Positions 28,501-35,737 of a stretch of 55,853 nucleotides of DNA are shown here, in pieces. Where the stretch lies: NCBI GenBank assembly GCA_003460745.1, contig QTVU01000017.1:1-55853 (forward strand), given 5' to 3'. The notes below the pieces were generated by a model, which made no database searches, was not told the DNA's origin, and saw only the letters and a list, made by a program, of their open reading frames with translations. Within the stretch, counting starts at the first letter, position 1, and each line of letters starts with the position of its first letter. Position numbers and translations under genes: made by a program. Source of the DNA: Firmicutes bacterium AM55-24TS (GTDB lineage: Bacteria > Bacillota > Clostridia > UBA1381).

Positions 28501-30392
28501 TTTCAAACTACTACAAGCAATGGATTGATGAAAGCGATGCAGATTCACCTATGAAATACAGTGCAAACACCCTTGTAACCATTGACTTTGAACCTGTAAG
28601 TTCTCTTGAAATTAAAGACAGCAATATTATTCTTCCGTCAAAGATTTATCCGAATTATTCGGAAGATATAACATTCACTATTGCGAACACAGGTTTGCTT
28701 GACGCAAAGGGTTATGATTTAAAAGTAACGGATAAAAACGGCAATACTCTTTATGAGGACAGTTCTGACAACATAATCGAATCCGGTAATTCGATAAATG
28801 TCAGTGTACCATGGACAGTCCCGAGCAATTTGGAAAATGCAGAAGTTACAGTTACGGTAACTGAACGCGGAATTGAAAATGCAAAGCCTGTATCTGCCAC
28901 CAAAGCCATTCCGTATGATACAAGACTTGATGTATCAAGCTTTGAAATCAAGCACGATGATAACGGTTATTATGCGTCTGCAACGGTTACAAACAATGGT
29001 TCTAAACCGTCTGACGAAATAAACGTAACGCTAAATAATACTGCTGACAAAACTTTCGGCACTACTTCCCTACCTCAACTTGCAAGCGGTGAAAGTAAAG
29101 ATATTACAGTTCCGCTTGAGATAGATAAAGCCGATTTCAACGATTTAGGATATATAGACTTTAAACTTTCAGCAGTAAGCGGCGAAAACACATCCACCGC
29201 ATATACTATGTTTATCTCTAATAAACCACTTATTGCAGAAATCAACGATGGTGCCGAAAACATTTCATTAAACGGAAAAAATGATACAACAACACTTCAA
29301 ACAAAAGCTTTCCCTTGGAATAATTATGCGGGTGAAGTCAAGTATTATTCAACAGATAACAGCATAGCTGTTGTTACCGATGACGGTGAAGTTATTCCGC
29401 TAAGCAACGGTAATGCAAAGATATACGCATACTATCCAAAATACAGAATTGATGACAGTATTGATGTTCAAGTAACAGGTATAGAATCAGATGAACCTAC
29501 TCCTACACCAATTCCTACGTCAAAACCAAGCAGCAGTGGTGGCGGAAGTTCTGCAAAATACGGTATTGCTTCTGCAAACAAGACATATGAGAACGGAAGT
29601 ATGAATATATCAAAGAAAAATGCCGCATTGGGTGAAAATGTAACCATTAATACAAAACCGAATGACGGTTATGAGGTTGATACTGTAACAGTTACTGATT
29701 CAAAGGGAAATGTAATTGAAGTTACAAAGACAGCCGACAACGAATTTTCATTCGTAATGCCGGGAAGCAAAGTAAGCGTTGACGTAACATTCAAAGAAAT
29801 AAACGACTCTCCGCAAAAAACACCTACACCGTCCAGCAAAGACGATTGGTGGTTTGATGATGTTGCAGAAAATGAATGGTATTATGCCCCGATAAAATCC
29901 GCATATGACAACGGATTAATGAGTGGTGTAAGCGATACGGAATTTGCTCCTGATACAGATATTACGAGAGGAATGTTTATAACTGTTCTTCACAGAATTG
30001 ACGGCGAAACAAAATCTGATGTTGATTATAACTTCACTGATGTAAATGAAAATGATTATTTCTCAAATGCTGTCGCTTGGGGCAGTGAGAATAATATTAT
30101 TTCAGGTTACAGCGACACAGAGTTTGCTCCAAACGATAATATAACTCGTGAGCAGATGGTATCGATTTTAAAGAGATTTGCAGAATATAAACAAATTGAC
30201 ACTTCTATAATTGATACACTCGACAGTTATTCAGATACGGAAGACATTTCCGATTATGCTGTTTCTGCTTTCCAATGGGCTTGCGGAAATGAAATTATAA
30301 GTGGTTTCACGGATAATACCCTCCGCCCTAAAGCAAATACCACTCGTGCCCAAGCCGCAGCTGTATTTAATAAAATATACAGTATAAAATAA
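22539..30392 (+). CDS. giant S-layer-anchored surface protein with Calx-beta and SLH domains
   Basis: About 2,617 residues. The start MKKLLSLLLSLSMLASMAV follows AAGGAAGG by 8 bases; the signal peptide ends near AKA (about residue 24). Calx-beta-like segments occupy roughly 40-330 (AIYGEDYIILDD, SSTTVTFAPGENEKMVKFKI, then TAVAGENYEEQIKTVTFIPYE). A long middle part has no family I recognise. A CARDB/Ig-like pair follows (about 2005-2220: DITFTIANTGLLDAKGYDLKV), then a Pro/Ser/Gly linker (TPTPIPTSKPSSSGGGSS), a beta-repeat with NAALGENVTINTKPNDGYEV, and three SLH domains (about 2440-2617: ENEWYYAPIKSAYDNGLMSG, YFSNAVAWGSENNIISGYSD, DYAVSAFQWACGNEIISGFT). It should be held on secondary wall polymer outside the cell. 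The function is unknown; adhesion or scaffolding is a guess. Confidence 0.85.
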   Translation: MKKLLSLLLSLSMLASMAVIPAKAEETVMPLNASRIDSEKLPSGNLIYLGTASANVKEEDAVYSFPIYREGDLSEEASVTIHSLDLTAIYGEDYIILDDNAEKTGDGVSILERYATAEADTDETSDNISEENTDIENYSEFDSEMAQQFADEVVPDAMAGIEYSSSTTVTFAPGENEKMVKFKILDDKKSEGTEGFSLLLVNPDNAELYKVTSLSVNIEDDEPKEKSVVSFSRNSYTSKDGNATVTIKRKNAEYSLCDFTLLSSSITAVAGENYEEQIKTVTFIPYETEKTIEIPVSGEGEFKLLISDMTGCESGKYAETVVKIKNNADDESDISLMGNENQTNDITINGLKYNVKYTMPSDNSKDPAEGKIYATGDGTHNYDIPPEVGTYYFATETNRDGLFYYDGYWGDKPWGCGHWDNKYEIDTRERNMGSSHYGKLEYYHTSMWDKGGVWTHSKTVPSVYYQYMTPDMESTSNAFGGQLARFKIANNDSIVINESKSGKFGRTLDAMPATLLNNNQPLNGNISMEIHSADEDKSKTPKSYVRFYGVAAMYKKVNVELNQPPTQEYCIGNEKINALPMQVELNSGAQIAGSKTRDFWTNPNEDDCNIVFTINDTDINGHKGKYGYISGYKITIDPGTTDDKITVNYPEEFISYLNSKKGTKLSDEVNFTSDNINNELKKTEKQNLYYIPYDKYFISWIESVQKNVAHDTYGYHQNLKITPKVSYADVTVEVLPSAGEGNGSFISSELAAGKTVTHHAGDTLDLSATTPDDGYHVVGYQVSTNNTSFNTITDTTKLFLEPNTSYKIRPLIAKNSNKIEIKFENGAEKYLTVQGLINENDLNSSSDEQLKKELSGKYVINANPSESNLSDKITPITGKIYTLNFASVEDKEYIYRPVIKQGNDTFTTNSYHTVAQAQTTDNVITVNYKKVKKSDLKSFNISGTVVSKNASIRDNGLEPESLPLVGYSVSAGKGSQSLNSANSSYMPDSATGTTSDTGTYILTNVLGYTNDLITMYISNGVTTGYVAKVKLTDALGQADGAYTVNAGNTNITYPYGAPKVASIMYTYDKNTADLNQNQIRILDDNLTVTAVIDSYGRSVSEAVFTVRTSTGQTTEYKGYPREDGSSIIECTIPKMTEDLHSGDSLSVRLVDSEKLSSGDTEIEIVYPDVATGLSFYTEFAITTPQTFDADNSGTIDIPLVGSAIGKCQSGLITFGKTNWPDNTGYTIQANIDTILNSMGKKTVYEKKESYDKFRGAVQENQNHRSNAMKIMAATFNGVAPSRDDYKTDAEYQEAYADYTDLLKDTKAPFAGFNNQRYSVEVAVILAFDFVKTPDNDYMFACGSVSIGGAYTFNKTMYTTIYGVPVFLNIIAGIQIDLLTNYATDNGKNAISADEFNNYQGNIANRLSSTDVTLSVVLSGKLQVGVGFCDVLSARGYVATTFQFNLSFANGQPGTLITAAGGVGFDLLLFSVNVDIAKYTQGWGTLENAAEGDFFNGLITTNDDDIKLTPYSNGTSDLSTFGKNDDIQLTATEEVVSCTQLINNAADRTRPHIIPLDDGKKMLTFIDDSRDRAEYNGATLYYSIFDGTYWSIPKAVADDGTPDSIHTLKKIGDKVIIAWTDVINAFGGEETSREKLSSIGISCAIYDTQTNTMGEEISIVHDRYLTLNPQIDVDGDMLYISYVKLDVSKLGNSNSDLLQLEKSFSNIAYVKYDMNTGKSYDETIIPIPHKTINSPIALDYNSATININNESYLISSYTIDEDEDLQTGDDRELYLQIQNLTTGQAYFPIQITNDSISNSLPKLTNINGELYLTWLDNGYMFKIMNLSDMLSSMFNADSNGDMTDLINADTVNSAYKNGGMTDDNKNADWYKKTAAELGMSDDVYENSIYEDLYNGTFNVTSANFQGNDDLCTSIGNYIVTSNGEDIYIYYTELSQDSTKNGTEIYGVRYQRGTDNGYWKFGNSVQITDFGMVIDELDLYMTDDNKISAVSNYYKQWIDESDADSPMKYSANTLVTIDFEPVSSLEIKDSNIILPSKIYPNYSEDITFTIANTGLLDAKGYDLKVTDKNGNTLYEDSSDNIIESGNSINVSVPWTVPSNLENAEVTVTVTERGIENAKPVSATKAIPYDTRLDVSSFEIKHDDNGYYASATVTNNGSKPSDEINVTLNNTADKTFGTTSLPQLASGESKDITVPLEIDKADFNDLGYIDFKLSAVSGENTSTAYTMFISNKPLIAEINDGAENISLNGKNDTTTLQTKAFPWNNYAGEVKYYSTDNSIAVVTDDGEVIPLSNGNAKIYAYYPKYRIDDSIDVQVTGIESDEPTPTPIPTSKPSSSGGGSSAKYGIASANKTYENGSMNISKKNAALGENVTINTKPNDGYEVDTVTVTDSKGNVIEVTKTADNEFSFVMPGSKVSVDVTFKEINDSPQKTPTPSSKDDWWFDDVAENEWYYAPIKSAYDNGLMSGVSDTEFAPDTDITRGMFITVLHRIDGETKSDVDYNFTDVNENDYFSNAVAWGSENNIISGYSDTEFAPNDNITREQMVSILKRFAEYKQIDTSIIDTLDSYSDTEDISDYAVSAFQWACGNEIISGFTDNTLRPKANTTRAQAAAVFNKIYSIK

Positions 30393-30408
30393 TATCACTA
30401 TAAAAATG

Positions 30409-30447
30409 AACCGACCACCAAATTGTTAGATTTGGTGGTCGGTTTTT
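30409..30447 (+). terminator. intrinsic terminator of the giant SLH gene
   Basis: A stem of at least 13 bp (AACCGACCACCAAA / TTTGGTGGTCGGTT) followed by five T residues. Confidence 0.95.
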
Positions 30448-30466
30448 GAATTTTCCGAGTCGGGGG

Positions 30467-30547
30467 TGCAGACATATTCTTGAACTATTTTATGCCGATA
30501 ATCCAGGACTGTGTCTTTGCTCTACCGGACTCATACGGCTATCTTAA
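30467..30547 (+). pseudogene. fragment of a MATE-family transporter gene (left copy)
   Basis: A plus-strand frame reads CRHILELFYADNPGLCL and then stops. Bases 30471-30504 match, with two mismatches in 34, the reverse complement of 34416-34449, where the frame reads GHILGLFYADNP within a longer MATE-like relic. Only this short piece is recognisable on the left side. Confidence 0.5.
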
Positions 30548-30569
30548 GACAGTCCGACTTTCTCTTTAT

Positions 30570-31706
30570 TTAATTCTTTGCGTACTGAATTCTTTGATTA
30601 TCAATCATTTCAAATAATTTTTCAATCCGACTTTTTTCTTTCCACCTCCGAGTCATTGCTGAATCATGGCAATTTATATAGTATATCACATCGTAAAAAT
30701 TATTTGAAACAAGTTTTTGTTTATGATAACCGTCAATGCATTTTTTATGAGCATTTAACGGTTCACCCCGTTTTGATCTGTAATTTTCATGATGAAGTTC
30801 TTTTACTTCATCACCTTTCAAATATACAATCCATCTTCCAAACGGTGTTTTTATAAACACTGCGTCATTCGTAACGCTGTACTCTAAATTAAATATATCG
30901 CATATTCTATTCAAATTTTCAATAGTAAGCGGTAAATCTCTAATATCTTTTATATTATACTTTCTCTTTATTTTAATATTTGTTTTCCAATGAAACCTAT
31001 TCCAATCATTTTCACAACCGCATACCTTACATACTTTATTTCCTTGAAAAATCACGTCCTTACTCGATTTAATCAATGCACTGTCGGCATATCGACAATT
31101 TCCGTTATGTACCTTATGAGTTCTTGGATTTAAGTAACACGTTTCTTGTTCTGTTAATTTTCGATATTCACCATAACACTTACAAAACAATAAGTATAAG
31201 TAGTTTACATCGTGTTTTGAATAATGCAAATAATTCTTTTGATATTTAATTCTCGCTTGTTTTAACGACTTTTCAAAACCAATAACTTTTTTGCCGTCAC
31301 CGGCAATTTGCATAAGAAGTTGTTGCAGTATAATCACTCTGTGTCTTGGCATTGATATTCCGTATTTATCCGTTCTTCTCTTTAATAATTCATAAGTTTC
31401 ATTTGTCCACACAACAATATACTTATAGTTTTGAAAAGATATGTTCATATTTTTTAATACTGTTTCCTCACTCTTTGACTTCATAATAGCGTCAAGTGGG
31501 TAATGGGATACAGTAAAAGTGTTCTGATTAAAACATTCCCTGTTACTTAATCTAATTGATTTAGAAAATGTTCTTTTTATATTCAAATTTGCGTCTGCTG
31601 CAACTATTCCTATTTGTACAGGTTCTCTTTCCTCTATATCTGTTGTTTTGGGTGCTTGATTCCACTCAATATCCAAAAACAGATATTCAAATTTTACATT
31701 TGCCAT
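30570..31706 (-). CDS. DEDD exonuclease-like protein with Cys/His cluster
   Basis: About 378 residues. The N-terminus EYLFLDIEWNQAP has the Asp-x-Glu of RNase-T/DnaQ-type DEDD exonucleases. Further on, YIVVWTNETYELLKRR and HYSKHDVNYLYLLF supply the second Asp region and the His-x4-Asp of a DEDDh active site. A Cys/His cluster follows (CYLNPRTHKVHNGNCRYADS and VCKVCGC), then a basic C-terminal half without known homology. The start at MANVKFEY is chosen from several close start codons; the ribosome site is weak (AAGAG). Its neighbours are a repeat protein and a Y-family polymerase, so a role in DNA processing is likely but unproven. Confidence 0.65.
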   Translation of the reverse strand: MANVKFEYLFLDIEWNQAPKTTDIEEREPVQIGIVAADANLNIKRTFSKSIRLSNRECFNQNTFTVSHYPLDAIMKSKSEETVLKNMNISFQNYKYIVVWTNETYELLKRRTDKYGISMPRHRVIILQQLLMQIAGDGKKVIGFEKSLKQARIKYQKNYLHYSKHDVNYLYLLFCKCYGEYRKLTEQETCYLNPRTHKVHNGNCRYADSALIKSSKDVIFQGNKVCKVCGCENDWNRFHWKTNIKIKRKYNIKDIRDLPLTIENLNRICDIFNLEYSVTNDAVFIKTPFGRWIVYLKGDEVKELHHENYRSKRGEPLNAHKKCIDGYHKQKLVSNNFYDVIYYINCHDSAMTRRWKEKSRIEKLFEMIDNQRIQYAKN

Positions 31707-31745
31707 AATCATCAACTCTTATCAAAATCGTAATTATCGTCTCCA

Positions 31746-32060
31746 TTACTCCTCATAATGATTATATCCGCCCAAGAAACTTTTTTCGCTGTGGCGTTTT
31801 TTATGACCATTATTGTCGTATGTATTAACACCTCCAAACAGACCGGGACTGCTGTGTCCGGTTTTATGTCCATTGTTGTCATAGTGATTCATACCGCCAA
31901 AAAATCCGGGACTGCTATGCCCTACCTTATGTCCGTTTGCATCATAATTATTCATTCCTCCAAAAAATCCCGGTCGGCTTTCTCCTACCTTTTTTCCACT
32001 TGCGTCATAATGGTTTATTGTACCAAAAAATCCCGGTCTGCTGTAGCCATCTTTTTTCAT
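31746..32060 (-). CDS. tandem-repeat protein with FFGG-NHYD units
   Basis: 104 residues made almost wholly of five imperfect repeats of about 21 residues with consensus SRPGFFGGMNHYDxNGHKxGH, for example ESRPGFFGGMNNYDANGHKV and HSSPGFFGGMNHYDNNGHKT. The DNA is correspondingly repetitive, with a 63-base period between about 31770 and 32045. It is strongly basic and His/Gly/Tyr-rich, with no signal peptide or membrane segment. GGAGTG precedes the ATG. The YD-and-Gly pattern looks like a short beta-hairpin repeat; I know no function for it. It is divergent from the Y-family polymerase gene. Confidence 0.7.
   Translation of the reverse strand: MKKDGYSRPGFFGTINHYDASGKKVGESRPGFFGGMNNYDANGHKVGHSSPGFFGGMNHYDNNGHKTGHSSPGLFGGVNTYDNNGHKKRHSEKSFLGGYNHYEE
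31770..32045 (-). repeat. 63-base tandem repeat within the FFGG repeat gene
   Basis: About 4.4 imperfect copies of a 63-base unit, each encoding 21 residues. Copies differ mainly at third codon positions and at a few variable residues. Confidence 0.7.
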
Positions 32061-32128
32061 AATTAATCACTCCTTTTATTATTCACATGGTTTCTGTGTT
32101 TTCTGTAATTAGATTATAATATATACAT

Positions 32129-32146
32129 AGTCCAATAATACGGACT
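32129..32146. promoter_or_regulatory. inverted repeat between the repeat protein and polymerase genes
   Basis: AGTCC-AATAATAC-GGACT lies just upstream of a minus-strand TATAAT (32113-32118). It could be an operator for the repeat-protein gene. It does not resemble the Gram-positive LexA box. Confidence 0.3.
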
Positions 32147-32182
32147 TTTCTCTCTTCACAATCAATAAGTTATTGTACAGTC

Positions 32183-32211
32183 TTGAAAAAGCAGTAATTT
32201 TAAGATATAAT
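32183..32211 (+). promoter_or_regulatory. sigma-A promoter of the Y-family polymerase operon
   Basis: TTGAAA (32183-32188), a 17-base spacer and TATAAT (32206-32211), 38 bases before the start codon. No LexA-type box overlaps it. Confidence 0.75.
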
Positions 32212-32248
32212 TTAGACTGAACAGATTTGCAAAAAGGAGCGTAGAATT

Positions 32249-33775
32249 ATGAATAAATGCAAAACGTACATAGCAATAGACTTAAAATCATTCTACGCAT
32301 CCGTTGAATGTAGAGAAAGAAACCGTGATCCATTAACCACAAATCTTGTTGTAGCCGATCCGAGTCGGACGGAGAAAACAATCTGTCTTGCCGTGTCTCC
32401 GTCGCTCAAAAAATACGGATTATCGGGACGAGCAAGATTATTTGAAGTCATACAAAAAGTTAAGGCTGCAAATAATATACGAAAGATTAAAGCACCAAAC
32501 CACGTTTTTTGCGGTTCTTCTGACGATAGTATTGCACTTCAGAAAAATCCGTCACTCAAGATAGATTACATAACTGCTCCACCGCGTATGGCACGCTATA
32601 TGGAATACAGTACAAAAATTTATAATATCTATCTTAAATACATTGCACCTGAGGATATTCACATTTATTCGATTGATGAGGTATTTATAGATGTAACGCA
32701 TTACCTTTCAACATACAATATGACTGCTCGTGAACTTGCAATGACAATGATACAAGATATTTTATCTACAACAGGAATAACCGCAACAGCCGGAATCGGA
32801 ACAAATCTGTATCTTTGCAAAATAGCAATGGATATAGTCGCAAAACACATTGAACCGGATAAAAACGGTGTACGAATCGCCGAACTTGACGAAATGTCAT
32901 ACCGAAGACTGTTATGGAATCACAGACCCATTACAGATTTTTGGAGAGTCGGTCGTGGTTATTCAAAGAAATTAGAAAAAATCGGACTTTACACTATGGG
33001 TGACATTGCAAGATGTTCTATCGGTAAACCGACTGATTACTATAATGAAGAACTGTTATACAAGCTTTTCGGTATAAACGCCGAACTGCTTATCGACCAT
33101 GCTTGGGGTTACGAGCCTTGCACAATGGAAGATGTCAAAGCATACAAACCCGAAACAAACAGTATATCCTCGGGACAAGTATTACATTGTCCGTATGAGT
33201 TTGACAAGGCAAGATTAGTTGTAAAAGAAATGACCGACCTTATGGTGCTTGACTTGGTGGATAAAGGACTTGTGACAAATCAAATCGTGCTTACAATCGG
33301 CTATGATATTGAAAATATTACAGATAAAAACAGAAGTCAGAGTTATAAAGGTACAGTTACAACAAACTATTACGGTAAAAAAGTTCCGAAGCCTGCTCAC
33401 GGAACAACAAATCTTCCAAAGCAAACATCGTCCACTACACTTATCACAAATGCAGTTATGGAATTGTACGATAAAATTGTAAACAAGAAATTGCTTATCA
33501 GAAGAATTAATATTGTGGCTAACAAGCTTGTCGATGAACACAGTGTAAAAAACGCAAACAAATATGAACAGCTTGACCTTTTTACCGATTATGAGATTTT
33601 AAAGAAACAACGCGAAAAAGAAAATGCCGAATCAGAGCGAGAAAAACGTATGCAGAATACAATACTTGATATAAAAAAGAAATTCGGCAAAAATGCTATT
33701 CTTAAAGGAATGAATCTTCAAGAAGGTGCAACTGCCAAAGACCGCAACAATCAAATAGGCGGTCACAAGGCATAA
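32249..33775 (+). CDS. Y-family (UmuC/DinB-type) translesion DNA polymerase
   Basis: 508 residues. It copies damaged DNA with low fidelity. The palm carboxylates are in YIAIDLKSFYASVE (Asp11) and YSIDEVFIDVT (Asp-Glu, about 141-142). The long finger insertion around FCGSSDDSIALQKNPSLKID is typical of the UvrX/YqjW-like Gram-positive group carried by plasmids and phages. A beta-clamp-binding QLDLF motif sits near residue 444 (KYEQLDLFTDYE). AAGGAG lies before the ATG. The YolD-like gene starts 20 bases after the stop, a pairing well known in Bacillus (YolD with UvrX). Confidence 0.9.
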   Translation: MNKCKTYIAIDLKSFYASVECRERNRDPLTTNLVVADPSRTEKTICLAVSPSLKKYGLSGRARLFEVIQKVKAANNIRKIKAPNHVFCGSSDDSIALQKNPSLKIDYITAPPRMARYMEYSTKIYNIYLKYIAPEDIHIYSIDEVFIDVTHYLSTYNMTARELAMTMIQDILSTTGITATAGIGTNLYLCKIAMDIVAKHIEPDKNGVRIAELDEMSYRRLLWNHRPITDFWRVGRGYSKKLEKIGLYTMGDIARCSIGKPTDYYNEELLYKLFGINAELLIDHAWGYEPCTMEDVKAYKPETNSISSGQVLHCPYEFDKARLVVKEMTDLMVLDLVDKGLVTNQIVLTIGYDIENITDKNRSQSYKGTVTTNYYGKKVPKPAHGTTNLPKQTSSTTLITNAVMELYDKIVNKKLLIRRINIVANKLVDEHSVKNANKYEQLDLFTDYEILKKQREKENAESEREKRMQNTILDIKKKFGKNAILKGMNLQEGATAKDRNNQIGGHKA

Positions 33776-33795
33776 TTTTTAAGGAGAATTACCAT

Positions 33796-34227
33796 ATGGA
33801 AAACATTAGTCACAAATATGATGACATAATCAATCTGCCCCACCATGTTTCAAAAAAGCACCCACAAATGTCGCTTCATGACCGTGCGGCACAATTTTCA
33901 CCGTTTGCAGCTCTTACGGGACACAAAGCGGCAATTAATGAAACCGCCCGTTTGACTGATGAAAAGCAGATATTAAGCGAAGATGTCATTGCCAAACTCA
34001 ATGAACAGTTAAATTTAATTAAAGAGAATATCGGTACAAATCCAATCGTGACAATAACATACTTTGTTCCCGATGATAGAAAATCAGGCGATGCATACAT
34101 ATCCAATACCGGTGTTGTAAAGAAAATAAACGAATACAATCACACTGTTATTTTGACCGGCAAAACAGTTATTCCAATCGAGCAAATTAGCGAAATGCAA
34201 AGCGATATTTTCAGCGAAATATATTAA
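33796..34227 (+). CDS. YolD-like protein
   Basis: 143 residues. YolD-like proteins accompany Y-family polymerases in Firmicutes and are proposed to be functional counterparts of UmuD. The conserved N-terminus KYDDIINLPHHVSKKHPQMS and DRAAQFSPFAALTGH, followed by the beta-rich TITYFVPDDRKSGDAY...NTGVVKKI region, fits the family. AAGGAG is 10 bases before the ATG. It follows the polymerase by 20 bases and forms a two-gene operon with it. No protease domain is present. Confidence 0.85.
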   Translation: MENISHKYDDIINLPHHVSKKHPQMSLHDRAAQFSPFAALTGHKAAINETARLTDEKQILSEDVIAKLNEQLNLIKENIGTNPIVTITYFVPDDRKSGDAYISNTGVVKKINEYNHTVILTGKTVIPIEQISEMQSDIFSEIY

Positions 34228-34471
34228 TGATTTTGCAATTTATGCGATGAAGAGTAAATCGGCAGTGATAAAAAATTAACAATACCGTTGTTGACAAGCT
34301 GATAGGATATGCCACCATAATATCAGTGAAATTTCTGTGCATAAAAAATACCATGTATATCCATAAAATTCTTACACCGCACACGCCTATAACGCTAAAG
34401 TATAGACATATCCTCGGATTATCAGCATAAAATAGTCCAAGAATATGTCCGCTCCAAGCTCCAAAAAACAA
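34228..34471 (-). pseudogene. C-terminal fragment of a MATE-family efflux transporter gene (right copy)
   Basis: The minus frame reads GHILGLFYADNP, then ICLYFSVIGVCGVRILWIYMVF and HRNFTDIMVAYPIS. The latter two match the end of MATE transporters (helices 11-12: IIG.CGVRILWIYTVFPMHR, then ISYPVSW). About 60-70 residues that should lie between ADNP and the helix-11 segment are missing, and the N-terminal ten helices are gone. The left end is in inverted near-identity with 30471-30504. Confidence 0.65.
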
Positions 34472-34473
34472 GA

Positions 34474-34502
34474 GTAGACAAAATCATAAAGATTTTGTCT
34501 AC
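34474..34502 (-). terminator. intrinsic terminator of the MetE-like gene
   Basis: A perfect 12-bp stem GTAGACAAAATC/GATTTTGTCTAC, with a T-rich tract further on in the minus strand. Confidence 0.8.
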
Positions 34503-34511
34503 TCATTAATA

Positions 34512-35627
34512 TTATCTCCAAACTTCTTCTGCGATTTCTTTTACAAGCTGCAATTTTGCCCACTGTTCTTCTTCTGTAAGTTTATTACCTATTTCGCATG
34601 ACGCAAAACCGCATTGTGGACTTAGGCACAATCTGTCAAGAGAAATATATTTTTGTGCCTCTTTTATTCTCGCGATTACGTCGGCTTTATTTTCAAGTTT
34701 CGGTGACTTTGTTGTTATAAGTCCCAACACGACTTTCTTATCGCCGTTGACGTGTACCAAAGGCTCAAAGCCTCCCGAACGCTCGTCATCAAATTCAAGA
34801 TAATATGCATCTACATTTTCCTTTTCAAACAATACCTCTGCAACCGAATCATATGCACCTGCACTTGCGTATGTTGAATGGAAGTTACCTCTGCAAACGT
34901 GAGTAGTAATTGTCATATCGTTTGGTTTGTCCTCTATTGCAAGGTTATTTATCTCTACCAAAAGTTCTTGAATATTCTTCAATCCTTTTTTATCCGTACC
35001 GAACAATTCTTCTGCTCTCGGATCTACAAGCATTCCCCATGAGCAGTCGTCAAGCTGTAAATTGCGACAGCCTGCATCATACAAATCCGCGATTACCTTT
35101 TTATATCCGTTTGCAATATCCTCTGCCAACTTATGAGTGCTGTCATAATACTTTGACGTATTTTCCAACGCAAACGGCATGATCATTTGTTCAATAAACT
35201 GTGCCGGTGCGGGAATTGTCTGCTTTGCAACAGTATTTTCATCTTCAAATTGCTTTACAAATTTAAAATGCTCCACGAAGGGATGTACTTTTGAAAGTCC
35301 TACTTTTCCGCAAAGGTATGTATCATCAATCATTGCGTCTTCGCCGTGAAACGGTAAACCTGTTTTCGTTTTTTCATGTGCCACACCGTCAAATCCCCAC
35401 ATAAAATCCAAGTGCCATGTTGCACGTCTGAATTCTCCGTCCGTAATGACGTGATAGCCTAATTCTTTTTGTTTATTGATAAGTCTTTCGATTTCCTTAT
35501 CTTCAACTGCTTTTAATTCGTAATCCGAAATTTTTCCGTTTTCAAACCCCTCTCTTGCCGCTTTTAAATTTGCAGGTCTTAAAAAGCTGCCTACAAAGTC
35601 ATATCTGAATGGTATTTGTTTGCTCAT
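34512..35627 (-). CDS. cobalamin-independent methionine synthase-like protein (YxjG/YxjH type)
   Basis: 371 residues corresponding to the C-terminal catalytic half of MetE. It should transfer a methyl group to homocysteine or a related thiol using zinc. Visible zinc-ligand motifs are TTHVCRGNF (His and Cys, about 238-246) and LSPQCGFASCEIG (Cys, about 335). The start FRYDFVGSFLRPANLK and HVITDGEFRRATWHLDF match the YxjG/YxjH group, which lacks the N-terminal MetE domain and uses an unknown methyl donor. No S-box or T-box leader lies upstream; a LysR gene ends 90 bases before it in the same direction. Methionine salvage or recycling is a likely role. Confidence 0.85.
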   Translation of the reverse strand: MSKQIPFRYDFVGSFLRPANLKAAREGFENGKISDYELKAVEDKEIERLINKQKELGYHVITDGEFRRATWHLDFMWGFDGVAHEKTKTGLPFHGEDAMIDDTYLCGKVGLSKVHPFVEHFKFVKQFEDENTVAKQTIPAPAQFIEQMIMPFALENTSKYYDSTHKLAEDIANGYKKVIADLYDAGCRNLQLDDCSWGMLVDPRAEELFGTDKKGLKNIQELLVEINNLAIEDKPNDMTITTHVCRGNFHSTYASAGAYDSVAEVLFEKENVDAYYLEFDDERSGGFEPLVHVNGDKKVVLGLITTKSPKLENKADVIARIKEAQKYISLDRLCLSPQCGFASCEIGNKLTEEEQWAKLQLVKEIAEEVWR

Positions 35628-35700
35628 TTCTGCTACCTCCTGTGTTTTAATTTACATTAAGTATAACAGAAAATACGGAAATAGAAAAATATATATTATC

Positions 35701-35737
35701 ATCATTTATCCATAGTTTTAATCTATGGATAAATGAT
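35701..35737. terminator. 15-bp stem-loop spanning the LysR stop codon
   Basis: ATCATTTATCCATAG/CTATGGATAAATGAT with a 7-base loop that contains the stop codon. T residues follow only on the plus-strand side, so as a LysR terminator it is imperfect. It may act against plus-strand read-through or as an RNA element. Confidence 0.4.

Noticed and set aside
31758..32066. Plus-strand open frame over the FFGG repeat gene
   Set aside because: It is the mirror of a repetitive gene; the minus strand has the ribosome site and a conserved residue pattern.
32129..32146. LexA (SOS) box for the Y-family polymerase
   Set aside because: The repeat lacks the CGAAC-N4-GTTCG consensus and lies over the other gene's promoter.
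35628..35717. SAM or T-box leader ahead of the MetE-like gene
   Set aside because: The 90-base gap has no S-box or T-box signature, only the hairpin at the LysR stop.
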